Translations under genes and position numbers: made by a program
NCBI RefSeq assembly: GCF_000424385.1
Contig: NZ_AUJU01000004.1
Span: 1-64,000 of the forward strand
DNA length: 64,000 bases
From: Butyrivibrio sp. LC3010
Lineage (GTDB): Bacteria; Bacillota; Clostridia; Lachnospirales; Lachnospiraceae
Reading direction: 5' to 3'
Notes under the pieces: generated by a model
Seen by the model: the letters and a program-made list of their open reading frames with translations, nothing else
Databases searched by the model: none
What the model was told of the DNA's origin: nothing
Shown here: piece after piece, positions 57,396 through 64,000 of the stretch
Position numbering within the stretch: the stretch's first letter is position 1
Layout: each line of letters starts with the position of its first letter

Positions 57396-57908
57396 ATTAG
57401 CAACAACGATTTATTCATCAATGAACAGATCAGAGACAAAGAGGTTCGAGTAATTGGGGCCGACAATGAACAACTTGGAGTAATGTCAATCCAGGAAGCA
57501 AGAAGACTTGCAGATGAGGCAGGAGTTGATCTGGTTAAGATTGCTCCCAATGCAAAACCACCGGTATGTCGTATCGTTGACTATGGTAAGTTCAAATATG
57601 AACAGCTTCGCAAAGAGAAGGAAGCTCGTAAAAAGCAGAAGACAGTTGAAATTAAGGAAATCCGTTTGTCTCCCAATATTGATACAAACGATCTCAATAC
57701 TAAGGTTAATTCTGCTAAGAAGTTCCTTGAAAAAGGAAACAGAGTAAAGGTAACACTTAGATTCAGAGGACGTGAGATGGCTCATATGGGTGCCAGCGTT
57801 CATATTCTTACAGATTTCGCTGAGGCACTTGGCGATGTGGCTGTAATTGATAAGCAGCCTAAGGTTGAGGGACGTAGTATGACCATGTTCCTTACAGAAA
57901 AGAAGTAA
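57396..57908 (+). CDS. infC: Translation initiation factor IF-3, AUU start
   Basis: 170 residues. The conserved N-terminus SNNDLFINEQIRDKEVRVIG begins right after an ATT codon at 57396, and GGAGGT lies 8 bases upstream; no ATG, GTG or TTG fits. AUU is the known start of infC in E. coli and Bacillus, where IF-3 discriminates against it and so limits its own synthesis. Both IF-3 domains are complete (DYGKFKYEQLRKEKEARKKQ linker, RFRGREMAHMG). First gene of the operon. Confidence 0.95.
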   Translation: MSNNDLFINEQIRDKEVRVIGADNEQLGVMSIQEARRLADEAGVDLVKIAPNAKPPVCRIVDYGKFKYEQLRKEKEARKKQKTVEIKEIRLSPNIDTNDLNTKVNSAKKFLEKGNRVKVTLRFRGREMAHMGASVHILTDFAEALGDVAVIDKQPKVEGRSMTMFLTEKK

Positions 57909-58041
57909 TTTGTTTGTATCTCTTCAATAACCCAATAGGAGAGTTACATATATAGTAATTATTCAGCACCATGTTTATTGGATGATTACACTGCTAGAAT
58001 AGCAGAGCATTTAGTATTTACAGCATAGGAGGATATTAGTT

Positions 58042-58242
58042 ATGCAGCACAAGATGAAAACAAACAGATCTGCTGCCAAGCGTTTCAAGGTAACAGGCAC
58101 AGGTAAGCTGATCCGTAACAAGGCGTATAAGCGTCACATTCTTACAAAGAAGTCTACAAAGAGAAAGAGAAATCTTAGACAGCAGGCAGTAGTTGATGCT
58201 ACTAATGTTAAGACAATGAAGAAGATTCTGCCTTACGTTTAA
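58042..58242 (+). CDS. rpmI: Ribosomal protein bL35
   Basis: 66 residues, very basic: [42 protein letters not shown] is diagnostic of bL35. It has an AGGAGG RBS and lies in the standard place between infC and rplT. Confidence 0.97.
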   Translation: MQHKMKTNRSAAKRFKVTGTGKLIRNKAYKRHILTKKSTKRKRNLRQQAVVDATNVKTMKKILPYV

Positions 58243-58290
58243 TCTTAAGAGCAGTACCAGTTATTCGAAAATATTTAGGAGGAAACCGAA

Positions 58291-58647
58291 ATGGCAAGAA
58301 TTAAAGGTGGCATGAACGCCAAGAAAAAGCATAAAAGAGTTTTAAAGCTCGCTAAGGGCTATAGAGGCGCTAGATCAAAACAGTACAGAGTTGCTAAGCA
58401 GTCAGTTATGAGAGCACTTACATCAGCTTTCGCTGGACGTAAGCAGAAGAAGAGAGATATGAGATCTCTTTGGATCACACGTATCAATGCAGCAGCTCGT
58501 CTTAATGGTATGTCTTATTCAAACCTTATGCACGGTCTTAAGCTTGCAGAGGTTGAGATCAACCGCAAGATGCTTGCTGAGATGGCTGTAAATGATCCTG
58601 AAGGATTCAAGACACTTACAGAGATCGCTAAGCAGAAGATCGCTTAA
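58291..58647 (+). CDS. rplT: Ribosomal protein bL20
   Basis: 118 residues: [37 protein letters not shown] and [23 protein letters not shown] are diagnostic. Besides assembling the 50S subunit it is the likely repressor acting on the operon's own leader. AGGAGG RBS. Confidence 0.97.
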   Translation: MARIKGGMNAKKKHKRVLKLAKGYRGARSKQYRVAKQSVMRALTSAFAGRKQKKRDMRSLWITRINAAARLNGMSYSNLMHGLKLAEVEINRKMLAEMAVNDPEGFKTLTEIAKQKIA

Positions 58648-58666
58648 TAGATATAGAGAATTAGGA

Positions 58667-58704
58667 GCAGTTATACAGGATTAACCTGTATAGCTGTTTT
58701 TTTT
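58667..58704 (+). terminator. Terminator of infC-rpmI-rplT
   Basis: GCAGTTATACAGG and CCTGTATAGCTG arms with eight T. Confidence 0.9.
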
Positions 58705-58759
58705 GATTTTCTCTTAGCGCGTTCAAAAAAGACAAGCTATTCATGAAAAATAAGTTAAA

Positions 58760-58980
58760 TAGTGTATGCTCAACAACCGGCTGATTTTTCAGCCGATGTT
58801 TTCGCATAAAATAAATCCTTGAGGGTTATTTGACGATTTTGATTCTTTTTGTACATGGGATTCTCCGCGAAAGGTGCAAGGTTTTTGAAGCAATAGTAAT
58901 GATTTCCTTGCATCTATTATCTCACGGATTGCCCGCAAAGTCAGTAAATATCAGTGGTTATTAATTGTTGAGCACCACTA
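58760..58980. mobile_element. MITE-like repeat, copy 1
   Basis: A 221-bp non-coding element with terminal inverted repeats: TAGTG then TGCTCAACAA at the left, TTGTTGAGCA then CACTA at the right. Internal hairpins include CGGCTGA/CAGCCG and GTGCAAGG/CCTTGCAT. It is nearly identical to 61755-61951 in the same orientation. Its right end supplies the last codons of the lipoprotein gene at 58961. Confidence 0.8.
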
Positions 58981-59857
58981 AATTATAGACAAACACTTCA
59001 TGTAACTCTTCACTATAGCCTTCATAGAATCCGGTGGGCATGCCGACAACGATTTTCGCTCCCCTGTTATATAATAGCAGCAGCTGTTTGCGGTCCTTAT
59101 CAAAGGCCAATCCTTCAATCTCGCCCTGTTTTATCACATCGTCAAAGGTCTTTTCGAGAATGACCTTTCCGACGTTTTTGCTGCCTGAAAGCTCAATTCT
59201 ATACATGTGGTCCGGTTCATCATTATCAGCATTTCCATCATCACAGGTTACATACAGTTTTCCGTCAAAACAAGCTATGCCCTGAAGCCATTTAGGACTT
59301 GGCTCCATCTTCAGTTTACCTTTAAAATCTCCCGTATCAAGATCGTACATATAGAGATATCCACTGGATTCATCATCGATCCATGAGGTCATATACACTG
59401 TTCGGGAACCGGCATCCACGGCAATTCCGCTGCACTCAAGCTGACCCGTATCGGCTCTAAATGGAAATACTCTCTTAAGTTTTAAAGTATCACCATCGTA
59501 GACTGCGACCTGTATATTTTTTCCTTCGCCGTCCAAAAAGTATTCCACTCCCAGATACAGCTCATTGTTATATACATCAATATCGCCGATATGGTTAACT
59601 TCCAGTGTGTAACCCTCAAAGGGATCCTTGTTTTCCGCAACAAGATTCCAAGTGCTGTCGTATTTGGCCAGTGCAGCAGACCCGCTTATCCAGTAGTATC
59701 CGCTTTCAGTGCATACACCTTGCCTGCCTGCGACAGGATGAACATCCGAAAGCTCATATTCGCAAACGGGTCCTGTTTTGCCGCATCCGGTAAGTAGTGC
59801 CCCACAGACAAAGCCAATTATCACCATTCTTTTTTTCTTCATATTCTCTATATTCAT
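58961..59857 (-). CDS. Beta-propeller-like lipoprotein of unknown function
   Basis: 298 residues from the ATG at 59857; an ATG five codons in (59842) is equally possible. Lipobox LLTGCGKT. The rest has repeated strands of a propeller type (GDIDVYNNELYLGVEYF, VDAGSRTVYMTSWIDDESSGYLYMYDLDTG, IACFDGKLYVTCDD, GLAFDKDRKQLLLLYN). The last seven residues (NLVVLNN) and the stop lie in the MITE-like element, so the original C-terminus may be altered. It lies 38 bp after the histidine phosphatase and is probably co-expressed with it outside the membrane. Confidence 0.72.
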   Translation of the reverse strand: MNIENMKKKRMVIIGFVCGALLTGCGKTGPVCEYELSDVHPVAGRQGVCTESGYYWISGSAALAKYDSTWNLVAENKDPFEGYTLEVNHIGDIDVYNNELYLGVEYFLDGEGKNIQVAVYDGDTLKLKRVFPFRADTGQLECSGIAVDAGSRTVYMTSWIDDESSGYLYMYDLDTGDFKGKLKMEPSPKWLQGIACFDGKLYVTCDDGNADNDEPDHMYRIELSGSKNVGKVILEKTFDDVIKQGEIEGLAFDKDRKQLLLLYNRGAKIVVGMPTGFYEGYSEELHEVFVYNLVVLNN

Positions 59858-59895
59858 CCAAATAGAACCACATTATGAAAAGGACATTACTACGC

Positions 59896-61257
59896 TTAAG
59901 CAGCGTCTTCTGCCTCGTATTCTTCCACCAGACTGTCATAGGCTCCAATTGCCTTGTCGAAGCGTTCCATTACATCCTCTGCCTTGTACAATCCGCCTGC
60001 ATCTGAGTTTATTCCCTTAAGTTTCAGATTGTAGATTCCGGGCGGATTATCATCATTTAAAAGTGACATCTCCTGCAGCTGATGTGTCTTTTGATAAACC
60101 ATGTCAAGGCTTATGAATTCCTGACCATCCTTGTCTTTCCACCTGCTGATTACAAGCTTACCTCCGATAGGTGTCTTTTCCAGCGTTTCAGGAAGATTGT
60201 AATCCCGAATTTCAAGAGCCGACATAACGCTGGCCATGTTGGAGTCGTGTCCGCACAGGAAGGTGAACTGCCTTCCCTGTGTAGTCAGTTCTTTTTCAAT
60301 TTCTTTAAGAAGCGGATGTGCCACGTTAACAGAAACAGAGGGAGCTGAAAAGAGAACGTCGCCGTAAACATCTTTGATCTCTGAGATTGTCTCCCAGTCA
60401 GCCTCGGAAAGATCATGACCAAAAGCTGCCTTAACAGGATCTGACTCTTCAAAGTACTGAAGCACCAGCGCATCAGATATCTGGCATGCAGTCTTAAGTG
60501 ACCCTTTCACCGAAGGTTCTTTGCCCTCTTCAAAGGAAAACTCAAAGTCTCCTGCATCAAACCCTGTAAAGACTCCATTCTTGTAATCATCTGATTCCCG
60601 GACATCAATCACCTCTGAAATCAGATCATAGTTATCACCAAGATCAGTCATGGCCGTACCATAAAGCTTTTTTATCTCTTCCTCAATATCCATAGCGTAA
60701 TCGTCAGACATATAGGTAAACACCGGATTGAACACAGGATCCATGGTGTCATATTCTGCATTGTACTCAACCTTTGCATTGGCAACAGGAAGAAGTCCTG
60801 CGGAAAAAAACTGTGCTGTGGCTATAGTTCTTTGCTTTGAGTTGGCATATATGCGAACCGCCCCGTCTTTGGGCTGATAGTTTGGCTCAAAGAGGCCTTC
60901 TGCCTCGAGCCATTTTCTAAAGTACTGTCCCATCTCAGTTTCAAGGATTCCTCCCCTTACAGAGAGCTGACTTGCGGGAGCCGACCACTCAAACCACTTA
61001 TTCGGAGTTATTGTATCCAGGGCAGACCCTTCACCTGAGAGGGGTGCACGAATATTGTGTCTGCTAAGAACCACTGCCTGTTCCAGGGTATAGCCCTCCC
61101 TTGAAAGTGTTGATAACACATTCTCATCCGTTTTTTCACTGACGGAAGTTGGTGCCTTTGTACTTCCATTTCCACATCCGCTTAGACATGTGCATGACAA
61201 AACAAGCGCAAACACTAAGATTTTTGAAAGCATTCCGTTTCTTCTTTTCTTATTCAT
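59896..61257 (-). CDS. Histidine-type acid phosphatase lipoprotein (phytase/AppA-like clan)
   Basis: 453 residues. Lipobox CLSGCGNG near residue 28, so it is anchored outside the cell. The catalytic loop is RHNIRAPLSG (usual form RHGxRxP, here with Asn for Gly), with a second Arg in ANSKQRTIATAQFF and the proton donor in CGHDSNMASV (HD pattern with Ser-Asn following). This fits the histidine acid phosphatases that remove phosphate from phytate or sugar phosphates. The Gly-to-Asn change in the catalytic loop is worth noting. Likely co-transcribed with the propeller lipoprotein. Confidence 0.85.
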   Translation of the reverse strand: MNKKRRNGMLSKILVFALVLSCTCLSGCGNGSTKAPTSVSEKTDENVLSTLSREGYTLEQAVVLSRHNIRAPLSGEGSALDTITPNKWFEWSAPASQLSVRGGILETEMGQYFRKWLEAEGLFEPNYQPKDGAVRIYANSKQRTIATAQFFSAGLLPVANAKVEYNAEYDTMDPVFNPVFTYMSDDYAMDIEEEIKKLYGTAMTDLGDNYDLISEVIDVRESDDYKNGVFTGFDAGDFEFSFEEGKEPSVKGSLKTACQISDALVLQYFEESDPVKAAFGHDLSEADWETISEIKDVYGDVLFSAPSVSVNVAHPLLKEIEKELTTQGRQFTFLCGHDSNMASVMSALEIRDYNLPETLEKTPIGGKLVISRWKDKDGQEFISLDMVYQKTHQLQEMSLLNDDNPPGIYNLKLKGINSDAGGLYKAEDVMERFDKAIGAYDSLVEEYEAEDAA

Positions 61258-61393
61258 TAAACATCCTTCTATTAAACAAATTGCATAACCATCGGTGTTT
61301 TAAGCCTCTTTAATTCTACTATATTTCGTCATGTGATAATCTAAAATAAGTATTAAAAGTGCGCAACAGCCTTATTCTGCAATTGCGCATTTT

Positions 61394-61771
61394 TCAAAAC
61401 TCATCTTTATGCTTTTCAAAAAAATCGAAATATGTCCTTACTCCCTCAAGTTCCGTCCACTTCTTTATATCTACCGGGCTTTCGTCAAGATCATAAATTC
61501 TCGCGCCTTTAAGTGCCAGCAAAAAAGGTGAATGCGTAGCAATTATAAACTGACATCCGAAGAATCTTGCTGAATTCTGGATGAACTCAAGCAGTTTCAG
61601 CTGCCTCTGGGGCGAAAGTGAGTTTTCAGGCTCATCCAGCAAATATAGTCCATCATCTTTAATCTTCTCAGAAAAATACTGCAGAGCACTCTCTCCATTA
61701 CTGTGCTCTATGACGTTATTTCCAATAGTATCTCTTACATATTTTTTATGTAAATAGTGTATGCTCAGCAA
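61394..61771 (-). pseudogene. AAA-family ATPase, C-terminal fragment cut off by the MITE-like repeat
   Basis: 125 residues with Walker B GLYLLDEPENSLSP, the switch region QFIIATHSPFLLALKG and the usual C-terminal YF-rich end of single-protein ABC-like ATPases (AAA_21 type). The first six codons, including the ATG, come from the repeat at 61755, and the Walker A half is missing. The element therefore destroyed or replaced the N-terminus; the fragment cannot bind ATP normally. Confidence 0.85.
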
Positions 61772-61951
61772 CCGGCTGATTGAAATCCTTGAGGGTTATT
61801 TGACGATTTTGATTCTTTTTGTACATGGGATTCTCCGCGAAAGGTGCAAGGTTTTTGAGGCAATAGTAATGATTTCCTTGCATCTATTATCTCACGGATT
61901 GCCTACAAAGTCAGTAAATATCAGTGGTTATTAATTGTTGAGCACGCACTA
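61755..61951. mobile_element. MITE-like repeat, copy 2
   Basis: A 197-bp copy of the element at 58760, lacking about 24 bp after CCGGCTGATT. The same terminal inverted repeats are present. It interrupts the ATPase gene. Confidence 0.8.
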
Positions 61952-62180
61952 AATAGAGAGCCTTTGGAAACATTATACTTGGATAGCGTTTCCAAAGACT
62001 TTTTTAGTGCGAATTCAGGAAACTATAAATGAAATTATTTTTTGAAGTTTCCCCAAAAGCATTGATTATTATTATCAAATGTTTTATGATATCAAACATG
62101 TTTGTTATGAAAAACGTTTTTTATTAAATTAGAATTTTCTGTTTTTATTAGGATATTTTTAGTAATTAAATTAGTTAGCT
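61952..62180. other. AT-rich gene-free stretch before the riboswitch
   Basis: Holds a terminator (61962-62005) and then very AT-rich DNA that should contain the promoter of the riboswitch transcript; no confident -35/-10 pair was assigned. No coding frame. Confidence 0.5.
61962..62005 (+). terminator. Terminator-like hairpin next to MITE copy 2
   Basis: CTTTGGAAAC and GTTTCCAAAG around a 16-nt loop, then ACTTTTTT. Confidence 0.65.
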
Positions 62181-62268
62181 ATTTGGGGCAAAGCTATCGC
62201 AAGATAGTGACGCAAAGCTAGAGGGTCTGTCATGAGGGGCAGATAGCCAGCTGCCTGCGCTAGGAAGC
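62181..62268 (+). ncRNA. Cyclic-di-GMP-I (GEMM-I) riboswitch
   Basis: The conserved GEMM-I layout is visible: GGGGCAAAGC, a stem TATC-GCAA-GATA with a GNRA tetraloop, then the diagnostic GTGACGCAAAGC, then a second arm ending GATAGCCAGCTGCC. It is followed by a terminator and a surface-protein gene, a common target class of this riboswitch. The mechanism is probably transcription termination. Confidence 0.88.
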
Positions 62269-62287
62269 GTAGAATATGGTTTATTTT

Positions 62288-62326
62288 GCCTTGTTTGAAT
62301 ATCTGTTTCAAGCAAGGCTTTTTTTT
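62288..62326 (+). terminator. Expression-platform terminator of the riboswitch
   Basis: GCCTTGTTTGAA and TTCAAGCAAGGC arms with eight T. A palindrome (AATTTCGC-AA-GCGAAATT, 62333-62350) lies between it and the RBS. Confidence 0.85.
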
Positions 62327-62331
62327 ATCAT

Positions 62332-62351
62332 AAATTTCGCAAGCGAAATTC
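62332..62351. repeat. Dispersed palindrome, copy 2
   Basis: Matches the palindrome at 46656 apart from the two central bases and the outermost pair. Confidence 0.55.
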
Positions 62352-62371
62352 TTATTTGAGAAGGTGTTAAA

Positions 62372-64000
62372 ATGTCAGGAAACAATAAGGTATTTGAAAA
62401 ACTTCAGGAATATTTAGAAAGGCATACAACTCTTACTAAGTGGGTATATACAATGATAGTCGTTGCAATACTCATAACTACAGCGACTTTGTATGCGATG
62501 AATAAGTCAGCTTCCGCCGTAACGCAGGATGGTGCAGAGGATGTGGGTATGGTACTGAATAATTCTGAAGGAACAGCAGGCAATACCGGTGATGATACTG
62601 ATCAAAATGCTCAAAGTGATTCAGACAGCGACAATCAATCAGATAGTGATGCTGCAGGAAATACCGGATCTGAAACCGATAGTGCAGTAAATGATAATAC
62701 TGATAATAACAATTCTGGAGATAGTGATGATATCTCGACAGATAGTGGTGAGGACAATGATGAAGAGAATTCATCAGAAATCGCCGGAGACAATGATGAA
62801 GGTATTTCAGTAGATGGCACTGGCAGTAATGGAGAGGATTCTGCATCAGGAATTACAGGGGATAATGGAGAGAATTCTGCATCAGGAATTACAGGGGATA
62901 ATGGAGAGAATTCTGCATCAGGAATTACAGGGGATAATGTAGAGAATTCCACTTCAGGAAGTTCCGGGGATAACAAAGAAGATTTCTCTAATGGAAGCAC
63001 TGTATATAATGATGTAAATACATCATCGAAAGGTACTGGAAATGACACTGTAGAAGATACATCTGCAGAAAGTCAGGAATCTCAGGATAGTTCTGATAGT
63101 GCAGACAAGTCCAAGGGGATCAATAGCAAGTCTGATTCAACGGAAAATGGTGGCGAAACTGATATACCGGAATCTGTTGATGTGGCAGAGTACATTACAA
63201 AAACTGTAATTGAACGAGAATTAGTAGATGGAAGCTGGGAAGAAATTGGGGAGGAAGATATAAGACCCGGTGACAGACTTAGAATAACAATCAAGTACAT
63301 TCTTCCTAAGGAAGCTACTGTTAGTGACAACATTTATTATGAACTGCCTGAGCAGTATGGAGTAGCCGAGACCCAGACAACACCTATAGAGAATGCTGAT
63401 GCCAGTGCAGAGGTTACTGATGGAAATCAGATAAAAATACATTACAGTGATGAATATAAGAAAGAAACACTAAACGAAGTAATTTCTGATGATGATGATA
63501 AAAAATTAAACAATGGGACATCGACTGAAGCTACTACTGACAATAATGATGAAAAACTAAACAATGAGACATCGACTGAAGCTACCACTGAAAATGATGA
63601 TGAAATAATAGAAAATGAGCTGCTGACTGAAGTTACTGCTGCAAGTGAAGAGACTACAGAAAGCAATGATGCTGTAAATGAAGATTCTCAGAAAACTAAT
63701 GAGGATTCAAAAAGCAATGAGGATGTAAAAAACACTGAGGGCATTGATGATCTTCTAGGAAAAATATTTGTTATGACAGCCCATGCAGCATCAGATGAGA
63801 CACAAGAGTCAGAATTTGTGGTCTATTCAAGTGTTGATGGAATGAAAATCAGAAATGTGACCATAACTAAAAATCCTGAAACACATTGGGAAAATGGTAA
63901 CCTTGCTTATAGCGGAGGAACAGAAATAGAGTCCGGGGCACAGGTTAGTGTAAATGACACAATACTGTTTACTCTCGATTATCTGCTTGGAATAGGAACT
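62372..64000 (+). CDS. Large surface protein, N-terminal part (runs off the window)
   Basis: 543 residues are visible and the frame is open at the window end. GAGAAGGTG precedes the ATG. One membrane helix at about residues 28-48 (WVYTMIVVAILITTATLYAM) acts as signal or anchor. Then follow about 220 residues of Ser/Asp/Asn/Glu-rich stalk with 12-residue repeats (GENSASGITGDN), a beta-rich domain at about 270-360 (YITKTVIERELVDGSWEEIGEED, GDRLRITIKYILP) like surface-protein repeat domains, a second Glu/Thr/Asn-rich stretch, and another beta domain. Probably an adhesin or matrix component under c-di-GMP control. Confidence 0.85.
   Translation, partial: MSGNNKVFEKLQEYLERHTTLTKWVYTMIVVAILITTATLYAMNKSASAVTQDGAEDVGMVLNNSEGTAGNTGDDTDQNAQSDSDSDNQSDSDAAGNTGSETDSAVNDNTDNNNSGDSDDISTDSGEDNDEENSSEIAGDNDEGISVDGTGSNGEDSASGITGDNGENSASGITGDNGENSASGITGDNVENSTSGSSGDNKEDFSNGSTVYNDVNTSSKGTGNDTVEDTSAESQESQDSSDSADKSKGINSKSDSTENGGETDIPESVDVAEYITKTVIERELVDGSWEEIGEEDIRPGDRLRITIKYILPKEATVSDNIYYELPEQYGVAETQTTPIENADASAEVTDGNQIKIHYSDEYKKETLNEVISDDDDKKLNNGTSTEATTDNNDEKLNNETSTEATTENDDEIIENELLTEVTAASEETTESNDAVNEDSQKTNEDSKSNEDVKNTEGIDDLLGKIFVMTAHAASDETQESEFVVYSSVDGMKIRNVTITKNPETHWENGNLAYSGGTEIESGAQVSVNDTILFTLDYLLGIGT
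62831..62974 (+). repeat. 36-bp tandem repeats in the surface-protein stalk
   Basis: Units at 62831, 62867 and 62903 are almost identical at the DNA level (each contains TCTGCATCAGGAATTACAGG); a fourth at 62939 is diverged. In frame, each adds 12 residues. Confidence 0.9.

Noticed and set aside
62478-63048. Minus-strand frames opposite the surface-protein stalk
   Set aside because: They are mirror images of the repetitive Ser/Asp/Glu coding; the plus-strand frame has an RBS, a membrane anchor and a riboswitch.

Overview
The window looks like chromosomal DNA of an anaerobic, low-GC member of the Lachnospiraceae, most likely Butyrivibrio or a close relative. The grounds are rubrerythrin and desulfoferrodoxin (anaerobe oxygen defence), a GH3 beta-glucosidase with swapped domain order of the kind known from Butyrivibrio and Ruminococcus, the DUF5717/DUF5716 gene block typical of the family, Gram-positive style lipoproteins, and an infC-rpmI-rplT operon with an L20-type leader. 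No tRNA, rRNA, CRISPR array or replication origin was recognised.

Layout. 1-7434 is a genomic island built from tandem, decayed integrative elements. Three copies of the first codons of a low-molecular-weight protein tyrosine phosphatase gene (637, 3085, 7435) mark the joints, and only the last copy leads into an intact gene. Fragments of Tn916-type tyrosine integrases lie before the first two joints. Cargo: an AlbA_2/ATPase DNA-binding protein; a locus with a promoter, RNA repeats, a terminator and a 221-aa protein, laid out like a type III toxin-antitoxin system; and a TOTE-type primase-helicase. 7435-13000 holds the phosphatase, a YkgJ-like cysteine-cluster protein, a PHP hydrolase, a small membrane protein and a DUF2975-HTH-DUF4173 operon. 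13073-14116 is an oxidative-stress pair. 14317-16311 is an unusual fusion of 2-isopropylmalate synthase to an AraC-type DNA-binding domain. 16411-25380 carries an SCP2-like protein, a flavoprotein, a PrsA-like lipoprotein, a secreted beta-helix protein, a chemoreceptor and htpG under a perfect CIRCE operator.

25688-30469 is a MacAB-like export operon with two permeases. 30564-37478 is a tightly overlapping four-gene operon of unknown function that includes an Hsp70/actin-fold protein. 37678-40583 is purF-purB; purA lies at 54823, and purF and purA share an upstream motif. 40767-43577 is the GH3 enzyme, followed by a 123-bp tandem repeat rich in hairpins and two duplicated secreted Ig-like proteins. 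46062 is a free methionine sulfoxide reductase.

46710-54591 is a sugar-use regulon: an ABC importer, a LacI regulator, a P-loop kinase-like protein and a GH13_18 sucrose-phosphorylase-family enzyme, with related palindromes in both control regions. 56223-58647 holds a membrane HAD protein and infC-rpmI-rplT; infC starts with AUU. 58760-61951 is bounded by two directly repeated MITE-like elements that enclose a lipoprotein, a histidine-acid phosphatase and an ATPase gene cut off by the second copy. The window ends in a large surface protein preceded by a cyclic-di-GMP-I riboswitch and terminator.
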